Origin: a virus | Reading direction: 5' to 3' (one strand) | IMG/VR virus record: IMGVR_UViG_3300028581_000024 | Coordinates: 28,063 to 92,062 of that record | Length of the DNA: 64,000 bases | Position numbers and translations under genes: made by a program | The notes under the pieces: generated by a model | Seen by the model: only the letters and a program-made list of their open reading frames with translations | Databases searched by the model: none | Told to the model about the DNA's origin: nothing | In this document: positions 24,711-31,976 of the stretch, in pieces | How the letters are laid out: each line of letters begins with the position of its first letter | Position numbering within the stretch: the first letter of the stretch is position 1

Positions 24711-25225
24711 GCAAGATTTTTTTTAATTTTTCGCAAACCAGCAATGGCCAGCTGTTTGGCGGACGTACTGCCTAAAAATTTAGTTCGGAAGACAGAAATG
24801 TTGTCGTAGATATCTCCTAAAGTAAATCTAAGCAAATCAGGGTCATGTAATTGCAATTGTTTTTCAAAATTGGCAAATACAAACAGATTATAGATGCTAA
24901 CATTATGATTTTTAAGATGTGTAATAAAGGCATTTTGAATCCCATCTTTGTAGTTAGGGTAATCATCAACAGCAATTGCCTTTTCGTCACAAAACTGTTG
25001 TATGAACTTTAACCCCTTGACAATATTCTTAAGATGATAGCTATCATCAGGTGGTAGTAGCAGCTTCTTCTTTAGTGACATGGTATAAACCTTTATTGCT
25101 TTTGGTGAAGAGTAAAAATTTAAATCAAAGCCGCTCTCACCGGGGTAAATTGTATACGGTGCATTAAAAAATTCTGTTACATCAACATTTTTATTTCGTG
25201 TAAAGAAGTTTTTGAGACGTAGCAC
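24707..25225 (-). CDS. 59: Helicase loader-like protein (gp59-like)
   Basis: A 172-residue protein directly upstream of gp32, as gp59 is in T4, where it loads the gp41 helicase on gp32-coated forks. The C-terminal half (QNAFITHLKNHNVSIYNLF...DNISVFRTKFL) follows the spacing of the T4 gp59 C-terminal domain. The protein is shorter than T4 gp59 (217 residues), and the N-terminal domain is hard to match. Its start overlaps a 55-codon gene by 49 bases. Position plus the C-terminal pattern make the call reasonable. Confidence 0.6.
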   Translation of the reverse strand: MLRLKNFFTRNKNVDVTEFFNAPYTIYPGESGFDLNFYSSPKAIKVYTMSLKKKLLLPPDDSYHLKNIVKGLKFIQQFCDEKAIAVDDYPNYKDGIQNAFITHLKNHNVSIYNLFVFANFEKQLQLHDPDLLRFTLGDIYDNISVFRTKFLGSTSAKQLAIAGLRKIKKNLA

Positions 25226-25344
25226 GTGGGATATACAATTGACTCTTCAAAACCTTCCCACTGCTTTCTGAATCTGAAGGGTAAACCACTCTGGGTTCTA
25301 GAAATCTTTAAATATGTATTGTAAATTAGCTTATCTAGTGTCAT
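25177..25344 (-). CDS. Small basic protein upstream of the gp59-like gene
   Basis: A 55-codon reading frame, starting MTLDKLIYNTYLKISRTQ and containing RFRKQWEGFEESI. Its ATG overlaps the TGA of the preceding gene (ATGA), a sign of translational coupling, and it fills what would otherwise be an empty stretch of about 115 bases. The end overlaps the gp59-like start by 49 bases in another frame. It could be a separate protein or an N-terminal part of the loader split off by a frame change. Confidence 0.55.
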   Translation of the reverse strand: MTLDKLIYNTYLKISRTQSGLPFRFRKQWEGFEESIVYPTCYVSKTSLHEIKMLM

Positions 25345-25604
25345 TTTTTGCGGTGATTAAGATATTTCATTATATATTTGCTCTTACACAAGGTAGGATC
25401 AAACTCTAAGAATATTCTAACCGCTGATACATCATCTTCAACATCCATAATACTTTTAAATAAGTTTTTTACTCTAAGATCTTGAAGATAAAGAAGCAAA
25501 ATGTTTGCAAGATTGTATTTTTTGTTAAAACATATACAAATATAACTGCAAAAGCATCTAAAAAGATGATCTACTTCCTCGCGATGTAAATTACTAAAAT
25601 TCAT
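25341..25604 (-). CDS. Hypothetical protein at the position of gp33
   Basis: An 87-residue, Cys- and Leu-rich protein (LFRCFCSYICICFNKKYNLA). In T4 the order is 33-59-32, and this gene occupies the place of gp33, the late-transcription coactivator. No sequence resemblance is evident, and the expected clamp-binding C-terminus is not seen; the end is basic (YLNHRKK). A TATAAATC box lies 21 bases upstream. Function remains open. Confidence 0.55.
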   Translation of the reverse strand: MNFSNLHREEVDHLFRCFCSYICICFNKKYNLANILLLYLQDLRVKNLFKSIMDVEDDVSAVRIFLEFDPTLCKSKYIMKYLNHRKK

Positions 25605-25655
25605 ACAATTTCAATGACTTACTGAGATTTATAACGTGTTTAATCAAAAGCTAGC

Positions 25656-27020
25656 TTAGGGATTCTCGCTCATTGACGTCAGTGTCTTTGTAAACTGTAT
25701 AGCCTCCTCACTCTCATTTATTGTATCATCTTCTGTAATTACTAGCGTGTTATAATCAATCTTAAGGGCAATACTACCGAAATTAGGCCCGAAACGATTT
25801 TTTGACATGCCAATATTAATAAGACCGAGTTCTTTATCTTCATCTTTTTGCCAAATAGATATAATTGCATCGGACGTTGTAGCAAGACCGATACTTTCAG
25901 AGATAGTTTCCAATCCAGGATTATCTACATTATACCCAGACCGATTTAACTGTGTCGCAGAAACAATTGGACACATAATATCATAACTAATTGCCCTAAC
26001 TTGCTGTGCACAATACAGAATTCGTTCATAACTATTATTGCCTAGAGGACTGTGTAGCAAATTAAGATAATCGAGCACAATTAAATCAATCTTAATACCT
26101 TTCTGCATTAACTTTTTAATAAAACCTTTGAGCTGAAACGGAGTTAATGTGGATGGTGGGAATTCCTTAATAATAATTTTAGATTTTTTACCCTTAGCTA
26201 TATCTTTTATCTGCTGTTTAAGAGATTCTGACTCTTCTTTAAGATGACTAAGCGGAATACTCGTAATAGCTGATGAAAGTCTTCTTGCATACATCATCTC
26301 ACTCATTTCTAGTGATACAAGCAATACATTTTTACCCTGCATTGCGACATTTGTTGCAACGTTACCAAGGAAAATACTCTTACCAACGTTAGTTTCACCG
26401 GCAAAAACGTACAACGACCTACCATTTTCAAGAAACCCCCCACCTAATTTGTTATCTAACCACCTCCAACCCGTCTTTACACATGGTTCTTCTCTGTGTA
26501 AATCAGAAACAAACCTATCAACCTCGCCAAACAACTCCAAACCCATATTTTGAGTTAAGTTTACACCTACAGCCTTTTCAAATTTCTCTAAAAGTTCTGC
26601 TGTATTAAGCTGTTTACTGTCCAGCCTCTCGGCTGCTTCAAGTAGCGCGTTATAGACACCCTTTTCCTTGAGAAAAATCTCTGTATTTTCTACCAACTCA
26701 CTTCTATTGAACTTTTTATCTATATCGGTAAAGGATATTACAAGCTTTTTGAAATTTTCTTTTAATTCATCCGTAGTTAAGTACGCTTTTAACTCGGTAT
26801 GAGTGGGCACAGTACCATGCTCTTTGAAAAAGCTTACAATAATACGTACAATATTCTTTGTATCAATATTTTTAAAGAACTTTACATCTAAATGATCTAT
26901 CACAGAAGATAGAAACACAGGATCAACCAAGCAATTATACGCAATAATGTGCTCGTAAAAATCTAGATCTAGAGTTTTCTTAGATGGGCTCGTTATTCCA
27001 TTTTCGAATGAAGGCTTCAT
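25656..27020 (-). CDS. 41: Replicative DNA helicase (gp41/DnaB-like)
   Basis: A 454-residue hexameric 5'-3' helicase (T4 gp41: 475) that unwinds the fork and recruits the primase. The RecA-type core has Walker A GETNVGKSIF and Walker B KIDLIVLDYLNLLHSP, followed by a Gln sensor strand with VSATQLNRSGY. The N-terminal helical domain resembles DnaB family N-domains. The start overlaps the glycosyltransferase gene by 41 bases. Confidence 0.92.
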   Translation of the reverse strand: MKPSFENGITSPSKKTLDLDFYEHIIAYNCLVDPVFLSSVIDHLDVKFFKNIDTKNIVRIIVSFFKEHGTVPTHTELKAYLTTDELKENFKKLVISFTDIDKKFNRSELVENTEIFLKEKGVYNALLEAAERLDSKQLNTAELLEKFEKAVGVNLTQNMGLELFGEVDRFVSDLHREEPCVKTGWRWLDNKLGGGFLENGRSLYVFAGETNVGKSIFLGNVATNVAMQGKNVLLVSLEMSEMMYARRLSSAITSIPLSHLKEESESLKQQIKDIAKGKKSKIIIKEFPPSTLTPFQLKGFIKKLMQKGIKIDLIVLDYLNLLHSPLGNNSYERILYCAQQVRAISYDIMCPIVSATQLNRSGYNVDNPGLETISESIGLATTSDAIISIWQKDEDKELGLINIGMSKNRFGPNFGSIALKIDYNTLVITEDDTINESEEAIQFTKTLTSMSENP

Positions 27021-27645
27021 TACTCTTATTCCACTCCTTATCGTTTAAATCCCTTAATCCTGGGCTCTGATGATAGATTAATATAGGCCATACACCTAGT
27101 TTAAGCCGGTTCGCGTTGCAAGTCAAGCTAAAATCAATGTCATAATGGTGCCACATGAATTGTTCATCAAATCTAGCTCTGGCACCACGTATTTTTCTGT
27201 TATCTAAAGCTAAAAAGACACCATCTAGTACAGCAACCCGTGCAGGTGATGGTCCGAATGTTGTAATAGCCATACTTTCCTCTGAAACTGGGTGAGCTGC
27301 AAAGCCTCTATAGTATTCCTTTGAAATCATCCAATGCCATAGATTCTTTTCTTTAATTGTTGGGTTTAAACCACCAGCAACCCCGACAATATCAAAGCGC
27401 TTTAAAGCTGCCCTTAATGTTTGCAGATTACAATACTCTAGACTTATGTCATGATGACATAAAATGATAATATCGTATATAGAATTCTCTTTATTTGTTA
27501 TAACACTATTGTAATACTCTGATAGACCTATAGTTTTGTTATTATAGACGATATGTAGGTCTATATCTTTTAAATCCTTACAGCTACGTTCGAGTAAACA
27601 GTCAGAATCAAGCGGACTTATAGCGAAAATACCTATTTTACTCAC
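26980..27645 (-). CDS. Glycosyltransferase, family 2-like (StrF type)
   Basis: A 221-residue GT-A-type protein. It shows the layout of StrF-type glycosyltransferases: LSEYYNSVI, IILCHHDISLEY as the acceptor/metal strand, GVAGGLNP, VAVLDGVFLALDNR, FDEQFMWHHYDIDFSL and a final HQSPG. It is transcribed early from its own promoter with a GTG start and precedes the helicase gene in the same operon. A sugar gene within the replisome block could act on DNA, protein or host surface; nothing in the sequence decides. Confidence 0.72.
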   Translation of the reverse strand: MSKIGIFAISPLDSDCLLERSCKDLKDIDLHIVYNNKTIGLSEYYNSVITNKENSIYDIIILCHHDISLEYCNLQTLRAALKRFDIVGVAGGLNPTIKEKNLWHWMISKEYYRGFAAHPVSEESMAITTFGPSPARVAVLDGVFLALDNRKIRGARARFDEQFMWHHYDIDFSLTCNANRLKLGVWPILIYHQSPGLRDLNDKEWNKSNEAFIRKWNNEPI

Positions 27646-27651
27646 GAATAA

Positions 27652-27679
27652 ATATTAATAGATAGATATAAATAATCAA
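27652..27679 (-). promoter_or_regulatory. Early sigma70-type promoter of glycosyltransferase-helicase operon
   Basis: TTGATT (27674-27679), a 16-base spacer, TAATAT (27652-27657), 6 bases, GTG at 27645. The -35 shares one base with the divergent late box. Confidence 0.75.
27667..27674 (+). promoter_or_regulatory. Late promoter box (TATAAATA)
   Basis: A perfect box 10 bases before the ATG at 27685, embedded in the divergent early promoter. Confidence 0.7.
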
Positions 27680-27684
27680 GTATT

Positions 27685-28557
27685 ATGAATTTAGATAGCA
27701 AACTAATGTTTGAAGCGTATATCACTAGTAAACAACAGATTTTAACTGAAGCTCCAATTGAAATGGGTGGGGATATTAATGTCGAGCCTGTAACAAAAAA
27801 GACTTTACCTGGCCAAGGCAAGGGGTATGGTGCCGGTGCTATTACTAAAATTGCAGCAGCGCAAGGTAAGTCTGAAGAAGATGTTGCAACAGAGATGGCA
27901 AAAACGGTTCTAGATTATACAAAAGAGAAAAAAATGGTTGATGGTAAGGAGGTTTACTACTTCCCTGGTGATCCAAAGACATTCATTAACGAACTAACAC
28001 CAGTTTTTAAAGATAAGTTTGGTATTCCTGCTTCCATGGCCGGATTTACTGTGAATTATATTTTAATATATCTATTAAATGCTAAAAAGACTTCTGGTGG
28101 ATTAAAAATGGATGCACAAAAAGTAAAAGCTGCAAAAGAAATGAAAGCTGCTACAAAAGCCGAACCAAAAACAGAGACTGTGTATGAGATTGATAAGGCT
28201 GTACGTATTCCTGAGAAAAATTTAAGAGCTCTTGTGCTTAGTCTGCCTGATGATGATGTGCCTGAGCGTGAAATCCTGTCAGTTGTAAAAACAGCTTTGC
28301 AAGAGTATAATGAAACACCTGGCTTGGCAAAAGAAGATGCAATTAAAATGAGGTCTCTTGAAGTTGTAGACAAATTAACAGAATATGGTGTACTCAAAAC
28401 AAAACAAATTGAAAAGGCCCAAGCTGAAGGTGAAGGCTCTGGAGAAGTAGAAACTGTTGAAGATTTTCCTGAAGGTGATGACATTTACTCAGCAGCCAAA
28501 CAAGAATTTCGCTTGAGAGATACACCAGGTGATAAGAATTACGGTGACTTCAGTTAA
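27685..28557 (+). CDS. Late protein with capsid-targeting-like N-terminus
   Basis: A 290-residue protein of unknown function. It begins MNLDSKLMFEAYITSKQQILTEA, with possible cleavage sites MFE and LTE. Residues 45-130 look folded (a helical GAITKIAAAQGKSEEDVATE segment and then FPGDPKTFINELTPVFKDKF), followed by an Ala/Lys linker and a second helical domain, then an acidic tail. It is a single late gene placed between two early minus-strand operons and shares a TTAA stop with the amidotransferase gene. Probably a virion or packaged protein. Confidence 0.72.
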   Translation: MNLDSKLMFEAYITSKQQILTEAPIEMGGDINVEPVTKKTLPGQGKGYGAGAITKIAAAQGKSEEDVATEMAKTVLDYTKEKKMVDGKEVYYFPGDPKTFINELTPVFKDKFGIPASMAGFTVNYILIYLLNAKKTSGGLKMDAQKVKAAKEMKAATKAEPKTETVYEIDKAVRIPEKNLRALVLSLPDDDVPEREILSVVKTALQEYNETPGLAKEDAIKMRSLEVVDKLTEYGVLKTKQIEKAQAEGEGSGEVETVEDFPEGDDIYSAAKQEFRLRDTPGDKNYGDFS

Positions 28558-29243
28558 CTGAAGAACGGGCTATTAAAATCAAAATTTGCCACTGAAGTTA
28601 GTCCCTCTGGGGTTACCTCATACACAACACCTTCTTCAACAGCTTCACTTCCTTTGAACTTTACACTACTAAAGGTATTATCAATTTTATTTGCAAACAA
28701 AGTACTGCCACACCTGGCTATATATACCCCCCTGTAGTCAGTGTTTATAATCCATAAACCAAAAGTGCCTTCAAGGTGTGAGAGAGCAGTTGAAATTATC
28801 TCAACTGAATGGCCCTGTGAATTGACAGCTTGCTGGATCTTGTATAACATAAGTGGAATGGTGCTCGAATCTACTGGGTTCTTCCACTTTGGATCAAACT
28901 GTTGCTTAATTTCATCAAAATTTGTCAAAACACCATTGTGTGCTACAATCCAATTCTCTGTATTGAAGGGGTGAGACGTTTCCCGGGAATACTTTCTCTT
29001 CGAAGAGGTTGGTGCTTGTGTATGTCCTAGTAAATAGAGCGGAGACATCCCAGCATCTTTCAAGCTTTTCTTAATTTCTTTGTCCATATCTTTAACAGCA
29101 ACAGTACCACTCCAGCGATGTACAATAACATTGCTGTCTGTGGTTAAAATGGCTAAAGATGTGGAGAAAGTGCCGCGCTTGCGGTTTAAATCGTAAAGAT
29201 CTAAGAATTGTTCTTGCTTAACAGCGCCAAAAATACCGCACAT
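28554..29243 (-). CDS. Class II glutamine amidotransferase
   Basis: A 229-residue Ntn-type amidotransferase. It starts MCGIFG, so Cys2 becomes the N-terminal nucleophile that releases ammonia from glutamine. GHTQAPTSS, HPF and WIVAHNGVLTNFDEI match the glutaminase site of the class. It is a stand-alone glutaminase with no synthase domain, directly after QueC (adjacent stop and start), recalling Gat-QueC fusions of archaea and some phages in split form. Supply of ammonia for an amide or amidine on 7-deazaguanine is inferred from this context. Confidence 0.88.
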   Translation of the reverse strand: MCGIFGAVKQEQFLDLYDLNRKRGTFSTSLAILTTDSNVIVHRWSGTVAVKDMDKEIKKSLKDAGMSPLYLLGHTQAPTSSKRKYSRETSHPFNTENWIVAHNGVLTNFDEIKQQFDPKWKNPVDSSTIPLMLYKIQQAVNSQGHSVEIISTALSHLEGTFGLWIINTDYRGVYIARCGSTLFANKIDNTFSSVKFKGSEAVEEGVVYEVTPEGLTSVANFDFNSPFFS

Positions 29244-29987
29244 TTAAGTATTATAGTCATCATAATCGATTTTTCTACAATTATACTTCTGCCACACGTG
29301 AGATAAGTCTTGTTTGTATGATTGTGGGTCAATGAAACCTGCATTAGCAAAGCCTTTAATACGCAAAGCGCTGCTTGCAGAATTAGCATCCGCTTCAGTT
29401 TCTCCTGAATAGCAAGTATATGTCTTACTAAATTTAACTTTTAACCTTACACCCTCTTTAATAATGTCAGCCTTGACCATCTTTATTAACGGTGCTTCTA
29501 TTTTAATTTGAACTTCACGATTTAGCGCAAGCACATCGTTAATCGTAGGCAAAAATTCTGGACTTGCATCCCAATAACCGGCCAAGCTGTCAACTCCCGT
29601 CGCGCCATGATATACTTTAACCGCACCCACCGCTTCAGCATAAGCAGCAGCAACACTCAAAAACATCATGTTACGGTTAGGCACATACGACTTGGGTTGC
29701 GCCTCACCAGCAACCTCTCTTATATCAGGCGTATCAATATCATTGTTTGTAAGGCTGCTTGTTGGAGCTATATCTCTTATAAACCGTACATCAATAGTCT
29801 TAAACGCACCGCATTTTTTTTCATTGGCATGGTATGCTGCTAATTCCAATTCACGTAAATGGCGTTGACCATAATTAAAGGCAATTGCAAATACATTCTC
29901 TGATCCCGCCTCTTCACATGCTTTGTATAACAAAACTGTGCTATCCATTCCACCACTTATTGGAATTACAATTTTATTTTGGCTCAT
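29244..29987 (-). CDS. queC: QueC-like 7-deazaguanine synthase lacking zinc cysteines
   Basis: A 247-residue protein. QueC uses ATP and ammonia to convert 7-carboxy-7-deazaguanine to the amide and then to preQ0. The PP-loop SGGMDST lies at about 11-17, with FNYGQRH and VPNRNMMFLS after it. In the C-terminal zinc site only Cys192 remains; the three following family cysteines, at +9, +12 and +15, are all alanine (201, 204, 207), while LR, GF, AG and DP around them are kept. This may halt the reaction at the amide or alter substrate. It is coupled to an amidotransferase and a nucleotidyltransferase gene. Confidence 0.88.
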   Translation of the reverse strand: MSQNKIVIPISGGMDSTVLLYKACEEAGSENVFAIAFNYGQRHLRELELAAYHANEKKCGAFKTIDVRFIRDIAPTSSLTNNDIDTPDIREVAGEAQPKSYVPNRNMMFLSVAAAYAEAVGAVKVYHGATGVDSLAGYWDASPEFLPTINDVLALNREVQIKIEAPLIKMVKADIIKEGVRLKVKFSKTYTCYSGETEADANSASSALRIKGFANAGFIDPQSYKQDLSHVWQKYNCRKIDYDDYNT

Positions 29988-30465
29988 GAGATATTTTTGT
30001 AAGTTCTGGCGAATATTGTGGAATTATTACACCATCTTGTGCATCTTTTATATTCTCAAATTTTGCTGTACGTGCTCTTAGCTCGCTCGAGGAGTATACA
30101 TGCTGTCTTTTATGGTAAAAAAGCTCAATACCATTTTCAATACAATACTGTTTGCCAGTAAAGTCTCGATCTTTATATTCCTCACTTAAGAAGCGAATGT
30201 GTATTGTTTGTGTCTTAAGAAGTTGGAGCAAATCAAACTCCGTTTCATAAACAATTATTTCATCAACATATCGACATGCTTGTAATTGTACAAATCGTTC
30301 ATAAGAACTTTGCACAGGCCTATTTTTTATACCAGGCCTATCAATTGTTGGGTCTATCTGTAAAGCAGCAATCAAATGATCGCAATGCTGCTTTTCCATC
30401 TTTAGCATCGTTACATGACCAGCATGCAACAAGTCAAAGGAACTACAGTTAAACCCTATTTTCAC
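29974..30465 (-). CDS. Cytidylyltransferase-like nucleotidyltransferase
   Basis: A 163-residue enzyme of the HxGH superfamily. FDLLHAGHVTML carries the signature at residues 14-17, and a late YSSSELRART corresponds to the ISTT/ISSS-type nucleotide loop. Similarity is closest in style to glycerol-3-phosphate or sugar-phosphate cytidylyltransferases, which activate small phosphates as CDP derivatives. It lies between uvsX and queC with short overlaps, expressed early. Substrate unknown; a link to surface polysaccharide or to nucleotide modification are both open. Confidence 0.78.
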   Translation of the reverse strand: MKIGFNCSSFDLLHAGHVTMLKMEKQHCDHLIAALQIDPTIDRPGIKNRPVQSSYERFVQLQACRYVDEIIVYETEFDLLQLLKTQTIHIRFLSEEYKDRDFTGKQYCIENGIELFYHKRQHVYSSSELRARTAKFENIKDAQDGVIIPQYSPELTKISHEPK

Positions 30466-31589
30466 ACGTCTTCTTTTGAAGATTTAGCAGCTTTTGTACT
30501 CTTAGGGGACTCCACAACAACGTCCCCAGTAGCATTACCATACTTGTAAGCAGCTTCCAGCTTTTTATCAAGAAGCGGGATCAACTCTTCATAGAATTTT
30601 GAATCTTTAGTAAAGTTCTTTGCATACCCTAACTTAGTGCCATCAGGTTTTTGGTATGTGGCACCAGTTTGAATAATGAGGCCATGATTGACTGCCATCT
30701 CAAGCAAACCACTATATTTGTCTAAACCGGTTAGATAATTTAACTGAATACTTGCTTCTAGAAATGGTGGAACAAAACGATTTTTCACAGTTAATGCTCG
30801 CAATGTTGCACCGCTGTAGTTTTTTGCTTCTGGAAGAATAGTATCATCTTCATTATTTGCATCTTGCTTTTCATTTCTCTTGGCCAACTGTACAATGACA
30901 CTAGCCATATACAATGGACCACTACCACCACTCTGACTTTGTACTAAAGAAGGATACAATGAAGCAGGATCACTGTAAGTGTGGTTAGTCATTAAGATAG
31001 TAACACCAGCACGGCCCGCTTTATAGGTCAAAAGACGTAACAAACTCTTTAGCCCCTTCGCTCTTGTGCCCATGTCAGAAGCTCCCTTGTCTTTCTCAGC
31101 ATCAGATACTTCTTTACTACTTGCAAGATTGCCCAAGCTATCCAAGCTGATAATAAATTTACCTTGCATGTTGTGCTCAACAATACTATCAAGGAATGTA
31201 CTAATCTGATTTCGTGCATTTTCTACTGTATATACCGGCACATATTTGGTTTTATCGGGGTCTAGACCAACTCCTGCAGTGGTATTCTTATCAATGGCAA
31301 ACTCTGTATCAAAAATAACTGGAGTTATGCCCTTCTTCTGGGCAATACCAAGAATTTTATTGACCAACAGAGTTTTACCTGTCTGCGAGGGGCCAGCAAA
31401 GATAACTAGACGGCCCTTCGGGACACCACCGTCCTTTAACTTACCAGACACAATTGCGTTTAATGCATAGCACCCGGTATCATACCAAGTATCCACGTTA
31501 CAAAGCGCATTCTCCGAGAGAAATGTTGCTTCTGGGTTAAGCGCGTCTAACGATTTAAATGCTCTTGAGAGTATTTCGTCTTGGTTCAT
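30462..31589 (-). CDS. uvsX: RecA-like recombinase (UvsX)
   Basis: A 375-residue strand-exchange protein (T4 UvsX: 391) used in recombination-dependent replication and repair. Walker A reads GPSQTGKTLL near residue 70, Walker B IISLDSLGNLA, and ILMTNHTYSDP is the sensor region. The C-terminus is Lys/Ser-rich. The start overlaps the stop of the small upstream gene by one base. It is the second gene of the early operon that ends with queC and the amidotransferase. Confidence 0.92.
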   Translation of the reverse strand: MNQDEILSRAFKSLDALNPEATFLSENALCNVDTWYDTGCYALNAIVSGKLKDGGVPKGRLVIFAGPSQTGKTLLVNKILGIAQKKGITPVIFDTEFAIDKNTTAGVGLDPDKTKYVPVYTVENARNQISTFLDSIVEHNMQGKFIISLDSLGNLASSKEVSDAEKDKGASDMGTRAKGLKSLLRLLTYKAGRAGVTILMTNHTYSDPASLYPSLVQSQSGGSGPLYMASVIVQLAKRNEKQDANNEDDTILPEAKNYSGATLRALTVKNRFVPPFLEASIQLNYLTGLDKYSGLLEMAVNHGLIIQTGATYQKPDGTKLGYAKNFTKDSKFYEELIPLLDKKLEAAYKYGNATGDVVVESPKSTKAAKSSKEDV

Positions 31590-31942
31590 TATTCGTCAAA
31601 TAGCTTAATTACTGGTGCGTCTTTGCCTTTGCCTTCGTTAACCGGCTTTGCAGCGGCAAAGATTCTTGTATACTGTTCGCCGATCTTTGGATCTAGCTTT
31701 ACAGCAGACGTGACAATGCTATTTTTCGAGAAATTAAATACTGCTCCTTCATTTCTCGATTTCTCCTCAATAAATTCCTTAAAAAATAATGGAATCAATT
31801 GAACTTGTAATTGTCCGCTCTGATTAGGGCTAACATGAAGTACTGCTGGATTCTTTACAGAAAGACCAGCTGCATCTTCAGATACCTTCTCAGCTAGGAC
31901 TGTTTGACCGACATGATTAATGAATACTGTTATATTGCTCAT
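31589..31942 (-). CDS. Hypothetical protein, first gene of the uvsX operon
   Basis: A 117-residue protein with a beta-rich N-terminal half (NITVFINHVGQTVLAEKV, LQVQLIPLFF) and a C-terminus ending VIKLFDE. I do not recognise the fold for certain. The terminal hydrophobic-acidic motif could be a partner-binding tail like those that contact sliding clamps; this is speculation. It is preceded by a textbook early promoter. Confidence 0.68.
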   Translation of the reverse strand: MSNITVFINHVGQTVLAEKVSEDAAGLSVKNPAVLHVSPNQSGQLQVQLIPLFFKEFIEEKSRNEGAVFNFSKNSIVTSAVKLDPKIGEQYTRIFAAAKPVNEGKGKDAPVIKLFDE

Positions 31943-31948
31943 AAGATT

Positions 31949-31976
31949 AATATAATGGCTCTTTTGAGAAAATCAA
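31949..31976 (-). promoter_or_regulatory. Early sigma70-type promoter of the uvsX-queC operon
   Basis: TTGATT (31971-31976, overlapping the end of the polymerase gene), a 16-base spacer, TATATT (31949-31954), 6 bases, ATG at 31942. Confidence 0.8.
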
